A DNA stretch of 13,115 nt from CBDUQI01 sp965369325 (lineage in GTDB: Bacteria; Pseudomonadota; Gammaproteobacteria; Steroidobacterales; JBCBZW01): the NCBI GenBank assembly GCA_965369325.1, contig CBDUQI010000163.1, positions 1-13,115 on the forward strand. The letters run 5' to 3'. How positions within the stretch are numbered: the first letter of the stretch is position 1; every line of letters begins with the position of its first letter. A program made the translations under genes and the position numbers. Below the pieces are notes generated by a model, which was given only the letters and a program-made list of their open reading frames with translations, had not been told where the DNA came from and searched no databases. Positions 8,550 through 13,115 of this stretch are shown in pieces.

Positions 8550-9479
8550 ATGGCATCTGAAAACTCCCAATCCTCCAGCCGGCCAGACGCACCTGGCACT
8601 CCCGCCCCATCCAACAGCGCACCCGCGGCGGGCAGGACGCAGCGAGTGTTGCTGGGCCTGGTGGTGATCGCACTACTGGTGAGTGCATATACCCGGGTGC
8701 TGGACCATCCAGCCGGCACTTATGCGGATGCGGCGCTGAAACGCGCGCTCGTGGCGTACACAGTAGCCCGATCGCTAAACGGCGTTATTTCGGTGGCTCA
8801 GGAGACGGAAATCGCGTTGCAACCTGCGGGGGTCGGAGTGACGCTGACTCCGGGGCAGTTGCTCGATCCGGTCAACGACCTGGTGGAGCGGTTTTCGGTG
8901 GTGATGCTGGCCAGCACCGTCTCAATTGGCGTACAGCAAATGCTGCTGAGCATGAGTAACTGGTGGGGCATCACCCTACTGGTAACGCTGGCCGCCCTGG
9001 CCGCGGCCCTGGCGCTTTTGCGCCCGGCCTACCTGTCCGATGTAAGCCGCGCCTATCTCCTGCGCTTCGCACTGCTGGCTGGGCTGGTCCGCTTTGGCGT
9101 GCCGATCTTGCTGCTGGCGACCAGCGCGGTGTCCAGCGTGTTTCTGCAGCCGGAGCAGGAGGCGGCGACCGAGGCCTTGCGTCAGAGCAGTGCGCAGATC
9201 CAGTCGATGACGCAGGAGGTGGCGGAGCCATCGCGCGCGCCGGACGCGCCGGCGTCAGACCTCAGCGCGTCACTGGTGCAGCGGCTGCAACAGTTTGTTG
9301 GCGACAAGTTGCCATCCACAGACGTGCAGGGGCGAATTGAGGCCACCCGCGAGAAGCTCTCCAGCGCTGTCAGCCACATTATCGATTTGATTGTGGCCTT
9401 TACGCTGGAGACTATTTTGTTGCCCCTGTTTGTCATGTGGGTGCTGGTGCGGGCGACGCGCGGGCTATTGCGACTTTAG
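8550..9479 (+). CDS. Conserved-looking hypothetical membrane protein with amphipathic central region, 309 aa
   Basis: I do not recognise this family. The N-terminal 30 residues are Ser/Pro/Ala-rich and disordered-looking (MASENSQSSSRPDAPGTPAP). Hydrophobic helices follow at about 33-50, 115-132 (weaker), 138-157 (TLLVTLAALAAALALLRP) and 167-198 (long, LLRFALLAGLVRFGVPILLL). A charged, Gln/Glu-rich stretch at about 200-275 (QPEQEAATEALRQSSAQIQ) may form a coiled coil. A final hydrophobic segment spans about 280-303. The C-terminus is short and basic (RATRGLLRL). This looks like an inner-membrane protein with one soluble helical domain between membrane anchors. I chose the ATG at 8550 because upstream in-frame codons lack a good start and because of its position after TATAAT. 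It is divergent from the peptide operon and convergent with the Opu-type genes. Confidence 0.75.
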   Translation: MASENSQSSSRPDAPGTPAPSNSAPAAGRTQRVLLGLVVIALLVSAYTRVLDHPAGTYADAALKRALVAYTVARSLNGVISVAQETEIALQPAGVGVTLTPGQLLDPVNDLVERFSVVMLASTVSIGVQQMLLSMSNWWGITLLVTLAALAAALALLRPAYLSDVSRAYLLRFALLAGLVRFGVPILLLATSAVSSVFLQPEQEAATEALRQSSAQIQSMTQEVAEPSRAPDAPASDLSASLVQRLQQFVGDKLPSTDVQGRIEATREKLSSAVSHIIDLIVAFTLETILLPLFVMWVLVRATRGLLRL

Positions 9480-9493
9480 TGCCACGCGGCGGT

Positions 9494-9506
9494 CGGGCGA
9501 TGCCCG
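9494..9506. terminator. Weak GC hairpin between convergent genes
   Basis: CGGGC and GCCCG form a 5-bp stem with a 3-nt loop (GAT), 15 bases after the stop of the membrane-protein gene. No T-run follows, so any terminator role is uncertain. Confidence 0.2.
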
Positions 9507-9525
9507 CAGCAACCGACACAACCTG

Positions 9526-9549
9526 TGCGGTGCAAGGTGCGGTGCACGG
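9526..9549. repeat. Two tandem 12-bp units, TGCGGTGCAAGG / TGCGGTGCACGG
   Basis: Two adjacent 12-bp units differ at one base. They fill the gap between the convergent membrane-protein and Opu-type genes, ending 2 bases from the stop codon of the latter. The function is unknown; it may be a chance slippage duplication. Confidence 0.5.
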
Positions 9550-9551
9550 GC

Positions 9552-11147
9552 TTAGCGCTGGGTATCGGCGCTGCGCAGGTGCTTGGGGATCAGTTTGATC
9601 TCCAGCAGTTCGAAGGCCAGCTCTGTGAGCAGCGCCAGCAGCGCCGCTGGAATGGCGCCTTGCAGGATAAGCGATGTGTTGTTCAGCGTAAGCCCGGTGA
9701 AGATGGGCTCGCCCAGGCCGCCACCGCCGATAAACGCCGCTAGCGTTGCTGTGCCAACACAAATTACCGCAGCCGTGCGCAACCCGGCTAGTACGCTGGG
9801 CAGTGCCAGTGGCATCAGCACGTAACGCAACTGCTCGGTACGGGTAAGGCCCATGCCGGCAGCCACCTTGCGCAACGTCGGGTCGATACCGCGCAAAGCG
9901 GTGATGGTGTTTCGCAATATCGGCAGCAATGCATACAGGAACAGCGCAATCGTGGCGGGCAACCAGCCGATGCCGAACAGCGGGATCATCAACGCGAACA
10001 AAGCGATGGACGGCACGGTCTGTAACAGGCCAGCAGCGTAGATAGTGAGTCGCGCTAGCCGCTCGCGCTGATGCACCGCGATACCCAGGCCGATGCCCAC
10101 CAGGCAGGCCAGGCTGAGTGCCGCAAAGGTCAGTTGCAGATGGCGCACGATATTACGCTGCAGGCGTGGCAGCATGTCGTCCTGGCGCGCACCGGAGGAT
10201 GCGGCGCTCGTCTGGGCAATGCCGAGTTCAGTCAGAAACGCGGCGGCGATATCGCTGAAGCTCTCCTGCGCGATCACTGCCTGCGCATTGAGCGCGCGCA
10301 TACGATCGTCGCTGATGCTTGATGCCAGCGGAGCCAGTGCCTCCATCACGCCGGCCGGCACGTCGTTGCGTGCCAGCACAACAGCGAGGTACTGCGGGAA
10401 AAAGCCGGCATCATCCTCAAGTACTCGCAGGCCATAGCGGGCGAGATCACCGTCGGTGGCGTAGGCGTCAGTCACGTCAATTTTGCCGTCGTCGATGGCC
10501 TGGTAGGCTAGGGCATGCTCCAGCCCGAGCGAGGCGGCGGTGAGTCTGTAGGCCTGTGATAAGCCGGGCCAGCCGTCAGGCCGTTCGCGAAACTCGTGGG
10601 TAAAGCCGAAGGTCAGGTCCTGGTGCCCGCGCAGATCAGAAATCGTAGCAATGCCACGTTGCGCCGCAAGCCGCGGATTCATCACTATGGCATAGGTATT
10701 GTTGAACCCCAGCGAGGCGGAGGTTTGCAGCTGCAGCGCTTGCAGTTTGGCCGCGATGCGCTGCGCGGAGGCCTCCGGGGGCAGTTTCAATCCGGTTTGA
10801 TGCAAGGTGCCGGTATATTCGGCGTACAGATCCACCTCGCCGCTGAGCAGTGCCTGAAAGCAAATTAGCGTGCCGCCCAGCCCGGGTCGGCGCTCCACCT
10901 CAAAACCGGCACCTTCGAGGGTTTGGGCGATTATCTCGGCCAACAGATGACTTTCGGCGAATGTTTTGGAAGCGACCACCACCGGACGTTGCCCGAAGGC
11001 CGCCTGGCAGCTGAGCAGTGCCGCGCTCAGCGCGATCCAGCGAGCCAACGCGCGCGCGAACCGTGTTCGCACGCCTGGTGGGGCGCAAGGTTGCGCGGGT
11101 GGGCACGCGAGTGCGGATCGTGTGGGCTGAGGCGGTTGCGGGTTCAC
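9552..11147 (-). CDS. Opu/OsmU-type ABC transporter: substrate-binding protein fused to permease
   Basis: One polypeptide joins two importer parts. Residues about 30-52 form a Sec-type signal or anchor (ARALARWIALSAALLSCQAA). Residues about 54-310 are an OpuAC-type binding domain with the usual markers: ASKTFAESHLLAEIIAQ, GLGGTLICFQALLSGEVDLYAEYTGT (89-114), FNNTYAIVM (148-156), DAYATDGDLARYGLRVLEDD (227-246) and GFFPQYLAVV. Residues about 335-515 are a BPD_transp_1 permease, with an EAA-like loop KVAAGMGLTRTEQLRYVLMP (427-446) and then FIGGGGLGEPI (472-482). Relatives import glycine betaine, choline, carnitine or similar solutes. The exact ligand cannot be read here. The GTG start overlaps the ATPase stop by GTGA. 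The 29 residues before the signal are Pro/Cys-rich, and an in-frame GTG at 11072 is an alternative start. Confidence 0.93.
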   Translation of the reverse strand: MNPQPPQPTRSALACPPAQPCAPPGVRTRFARALARWIALSAALLSCQAAFGQRPVVVASKTFAESHLLAEIIAQTLEGAGFEVERRPGLGGTLICFQALLSGEVDLYAEYTGTLHQTGLKLPPEASAQRIAAKLQALQLQTSASLGFNNTYAIVMNPRLAAQRGIATISDLRGHQDLTFGFTHEFRERPDGWPGLSQAYRLTAASLGLEHALAYQAIDDGKIDVTDAYATDGDLARYGLRVLEDDAGFFPQYLAVVLARNDVPAGVMEALAPLASSISDDRMRALNAQAVIAQESFSDIAAAFLTELGIAQTSAASSGARQDDMLPRLQRNIVRHLQLTFAALSLACLVGIGLGIAVHQRERLARLTIYAAGLLQTVPSIALFALMIPLFGIGWLPATIALFLYALLPILRNTITALRGIDPTLRKVAAGMGLTRTEQLRYVLMPLALPSVLAGLRTAAVICVGTATLAAFIGGGGLGEPIFTGLTLNNTSLILQGAIPAALLALLTELAFELLEIKLIPKHLRSADTQR

Positions 11148-11878
11148 CCAAGGCCCCGGAGCAGGCGCTGTACATAGGCATCGGCCGGATGCGCGATCAG
11201 CTCGCTGAGTGGTCCGGTTTGCAGCAGATGGCCATCGCGCAGGATGGTGACGTTGGCGGCCAATCGCGCGGCCTCGCCCATGTCATGGGTCACGATAATG
11301 ACCGCCACCTGCTCGCGCTGATGCAGGTTTAGTACTTCGTCCTGCAACTCGCCTCGCGTCAGCGGATCCAGCCCGGAGAATGGCTCGTCCAGCAGCAACA
11401 GTGGCGGGCCTAGCATCAGTGCCCGGCACAGACCAACGCGTTGCTGCTGGCCGCCGGAGAGCATGTGCGGATAGCGCCCGGCGTGCTCGGTGTCCAGGCG
11501 TACCAGCGCCATCAGCTCACGCACTCTGTCCTCAATGCGCTGGCCCGGCCAACCCTCCAGCCGGGCCAGCAACGCGATGTTGTCGAACACGCGAAGGTGC
11601 GGGAATAGCCCGGTGCCTTGCACCGCATAACCGACACGTCGGCGCAGCGGAATAAGGTTGTCGTACTCCAGCGGCTGGCCCAGCACCTGCACAACGCCCT
11701 GATCCGGGCGCAGCAGGCCGTTGATATGTTGCAGCAGGGTGGATTTACCGCTGCCACTCGCACCAACAACGGCGCTGATGGCCTGGGCTGGAAATTGCAG
11801 CTCGATGGCGTTCAATGCCGCGGTGGCACCAAAATATTTGCTCACCTGGGTGAATTGCGCGCAGTACTGCATACGCAC
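11144..11878 (-). CDS. Opu/OsmU-type ABC transporter ATP-binding protein without CBS domains, 244 aa
   Basis: This is the ATPase of the compatible-solute-type importer. Motifs are Walker A GASGSGKST (39-47), Q-loop Q87 in YAVQGTGLFPHL (the VxQ..GLFPH form of Opu/ProV-like ATPases), signature LSGGQQQRVGL (140-150), Walker B LLLLDEPFSGLD (160-171) and switch His198 in VTHDMGEA. The protein ends soon after the nucleotide-binding domain. ProV, OpuAA and OpuCA are about 380-400 residues and carry two CBS domains that sense ionic strength or signals; those are absent here. The GTG at 11878 has GGG 6 nt upstream; an in-frame ATG at 11872 is an alternative. It lies 99 nt after the HD-domain gene, so it may belong to that operon or have its own promoter. 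Its stop overlaps the next start. Confidence 0.93.
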   Translation of the reverse strand: MRMQYCAQFTQVSKYFGATAALNAIELQFPAQAISAVVGASGSGKSTLLQHINGLLRPDQGVVQVLGQPLEYDNLIPLRRRVGYAVQGTGLFPHLRVFDNIALLARLEGWPGQRIEDRVRELMALVRLDTEHAGRYPHMLSGGQQQRVGLCRALMLGPPLLLLDEPFSGLDPLTRGELQDEVLNLHQREQVAVIIVTHDMGEAARLAANVTILRDGHLLQTGPLSELIAHPADAYVQRLLRGLG

Positions 11879-11977
11879 ATATTACCCGACGGCGATGATG
11901 GTCTGGATTGGTGATGATCGGGGGAGGCGCACGGCCCCGCGCTGCCGCCACCCGCAGGGCGACGACCTGTTGTGGTT

Positions 11978-12994
11978 TTAGCCGGATTGCTCGCTGGCCA
12001 GCAGCTCGCGCAGCCGTCTCACCGCCAGCCGGTGTGTATCAGCGACATCGGCATCGTTGGAGACAAACACCGGGGGCTTTCGCCGCAGCAGTTCCCAATC
12101 ACCCGTGTCTAGCACCTGCTGCAGAAAGGCGAGGTTCTTCTCGATGCCAGCCAGGTAAGGGTTGTGGCCGTCGAACAAGCCTTCCAGATACCGGTAAGCG
12201 CCGCGGAAGTCACCATCCAGGCGGGTCTCGAAGATATTGGCAAAGAACTTGGGCGTATTGCGCAGCAAGTCTTCTCCGGAGCGGAACAGCACGTTAGGGC
12301 GTCCATCCTGCTCGTTAACGGCGAGGCCGCCCAGTACGAACTCCGGAAACAGCCGGTCGCGGCATTTCTCCAGATAGCAGCGGTCGGCCATCTGCGCCAT
12401 CAAATCGGCAGTACCCAACAATTCCCCGACGATCCGATACTTGGGATCGTCCAGCGAGATCTGGGCCGGCGTTTTTTCGTAGCCGGTAAAGTGCACCACG
12501 CCGTGGGCTTCTTTGGCCTCGGAGCCCAGGCCGGTTTTGATCAGGTAATCGTGCACAAACTGGGCGCTGCGCGAGACATGGGTCTGGGTGTACTCCGCGC
12601 CGTGCTCGTGCTCGTCGTTCTTGTGCCGGATATAGCCGGAGTCATGGAATAGCGCGGTGATCATGCCAACCGTTGCGCGTCGATGGCCCAGACGCTCGCT
12701 TGAGCCCACCGACTTTTCATAGCCCGCCATCAGGCGGGCCATCGCCAGCGACATGTCCAGCGTGTGCTGCATATCGTGGTAAAGCGTATCGCAACCCTCG
12801 TACTCGGGCAGATCGCCCTGGAACATACGGGTAAAGTCGCGATAGGCGGTTTTCAGATAGCCGAAGTTAACATCAGGGTGCACGCCGCGAAGCGTTGAGA
12901 CGACGCAGTCATGTACGGCTTCCGGGTCGCTGACTTTGACCGTCCCGGTGACGTCGTACTCGTTACCTATGATGTGCTGACCTGTTGTGGGCAT
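11978..12994 (-). CDS. HD-domain metal-dependent phosphohydrolase, cyclic-nucleotide-phosphodiesterase-like
   Basis: The HD-superfamily metal ligands are visible: His77, His117-Asp118 in ITALFHDSGYI, and Asp197 in LLGTADLMAQMAD. The first site reads YHDMQHTLDM (72-81), close to the YHNxxHAxDV motif of class I 3',5'-cyclic-nucleotide phosphodiesterases, where the first His acts as proton donor and the second binds metal. Here those would be His73 and His77. HNxxH-type His/Glu clusters (HKNDEHEHG, 124-132) and VVHFTGY (167-172 region) also sit near the site. The protein looks soluble; about 230-338 is a helical C-terminal part with no domain I recognise. The substrate is unproven: a cyclic nucleotide is the best guess, but nucleotides or (p)ppGpp are possible. 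I chose the ATG at 12994; a GTG directly before it (12997) adds one residue. A purine-rich AAGAAGAA lies 6-13 nt upstream. Confidence 0.85.
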   Translation of the reverse strand: MPTTGQHIIGNEYDVTGTVKVSDPEAVHDCVVSTLRGVHPDVNFGYLKTAYRDFTRMFQGDLPEYEGCDTLYHDMQHTLDMSLAMARLMAGYEKSVGSSERLGHRRATVGMITALFHDSGYIRHKNDEHEHGAEYTQTHVSRSAQFVHDYLIKTGLGSEAKEAHGVVHFTGYEKTPAQISLDDPKYRIVGELLGTADLMAQMADRCYLEKCRDRLFPEFVLGGLAVNEQDGRPNVLFRSGEDLLRNTPKFFANIFETRLDGDFRGAYRYLEGLFDGHNPYLAGIEKNLAFLQQVLDTGDWELLRRKPPVFVSNDADVADTHRLAVRRLRELLASEQSG

Positions 12995-13046
12995 CACTTA
13001 TTCTTCTTGGGTTGCTGCGGTACGCTGTGTGTAGAACCTTGAGCAA

Positions 13047-13076
13047 AGTTTATTGCCGCTGCAGCCAGAACGCGAA
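13047..13076 (-). promoter_or_regulatory. Candidate class I CRP-dependent promoter for the HD-domain gene
   Basis: Minus-strand TTCGCG (13076-13071) and TAAACT (13052-13047, 4/6 of the -10 consensus) are separated by 18 bp. Predicted transcription would start near 13040, giving a leader of about 45 nt. The weak -35 fits an activator-dependent promoter. The centre of the upstream CRP-like site is then about 60.5 bp before the start, the class I spacing. Confidence 0.35.
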
Positions 13077-13092
13077 TTGATAAACTTCGTAT

Positions 13093-13108
13093 TGTGACAA
13101 GGATCACA
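13093..13108. promoter_or_regulatory. Perfect CRP/Vfr-type operator TGTGA-N6-TCACA
   Basis: TGTGACAAGGATCACA matches both half-sites of the cAMP receptor protein consensus exactly and with the right spacing, with A/T-rich flanks on both sides (TAT before, AAAT after). It lies about 100 bp upstream of the HD-domain gene. It may also serve a gene to the right of the window, since the site is symmetrical. Confidence 0.7.
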
Positions 13109-13115
13109 AAATAAC

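Noticed and set aside
8372..8719. Extension of the substrate-binding protein frame by 116 codons upstream of 8371
   Set aside because: It would bury the lipoprotein signal in the interior and overlap the divergent gene and its promoter. The Shine-Dalgarno at 8380-8384 supports the shorter form.
9494..9515. Longer terminator built from CGGT/ACCG around the GC hairpin
   Set aside because: The outer arms are only 4 bp and are unevenly spaced from the inner stem, so the extended structure is not persuasive.
11881..11977. GC-rich leader between the HD-domain and Opu-type ATPase genes as a riboswitch or terminator
   Set aside because: I can draw only short, imperfect stems, with no T-run and no known aptamer core. 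I also found no convincing promoter.

Overview
The window is a stretch of bacterial chromosome with moderately high GC. Several features suggest a gammaproteobacterium, although this is inference: a textbook CRP/Vfr-type operator (TGTGA-N6-TCACA), lipoprotein and Sec signal peptides, Opp/Dpp-type and Opu-type ABC transporters, and dense operons with ATGA and GTGA overlaps. I see no rRNA, tRNA, CRISPR array, insertion sequence or phage gene, and no obvious sign of horizontal transfer.

Layout. (1) Bases 1-354, minus: the N-terminal part of a small unrecognised membrane protein that runs off the left edge. (2) Bases 622-1380, plus: an NAD(P)-binding Rossmann-fold protein with an N-terminal export or lipoprotein-like signal. 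It converges on (3) bases 8371-1468, minus: a six-gene run made of a lipoprotein peptide-binding protein, two permeases, two OppD/OppF-type ATPases and a 12-TM MFS transporter. Gaps are small or absent (-4 to 48 nt), so this looks like one peptide-uptake operon with an MFS gene as its last cistron. (4) Bases 8550-9476, plus, divergent from the peptide operon: an unrecognised multi-spanning membrane protein whose ATG lies seven bases after a perfect TATAAT, so its mRNA may be leaderless. It converges on (5) bases 11878-9552, minus: a two-gene Opu/OsmU-type (compatible solute or choline) ABC importer. It is an ATPase without CBS domains followed, with a GTGA overlap, by one polypeptide that fuses the binding protein to the permease. 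(6) Bases 12994-11978, minus: an HD-domain metal-dependent phosphohydrolase whose histidine pattern resembles class I cyclic-nucleotide phosphodiesterases. A perfect CRP-type palindrome lies about 100 bases upstream of its start.

How the parts may work together. Most of the DNA encodes nutrient or osmolyte uptake: peptides through the Dpp/Opp system and quaternary amines or similar solutes through the Opu system. The most interesting junction is at the right end. A CRP-like site is positioned as a class I activator site in front of a phosphodiesterase-like HD gene, which would suit a cAMP feedback loop. That link rests on sequence pattern alone.
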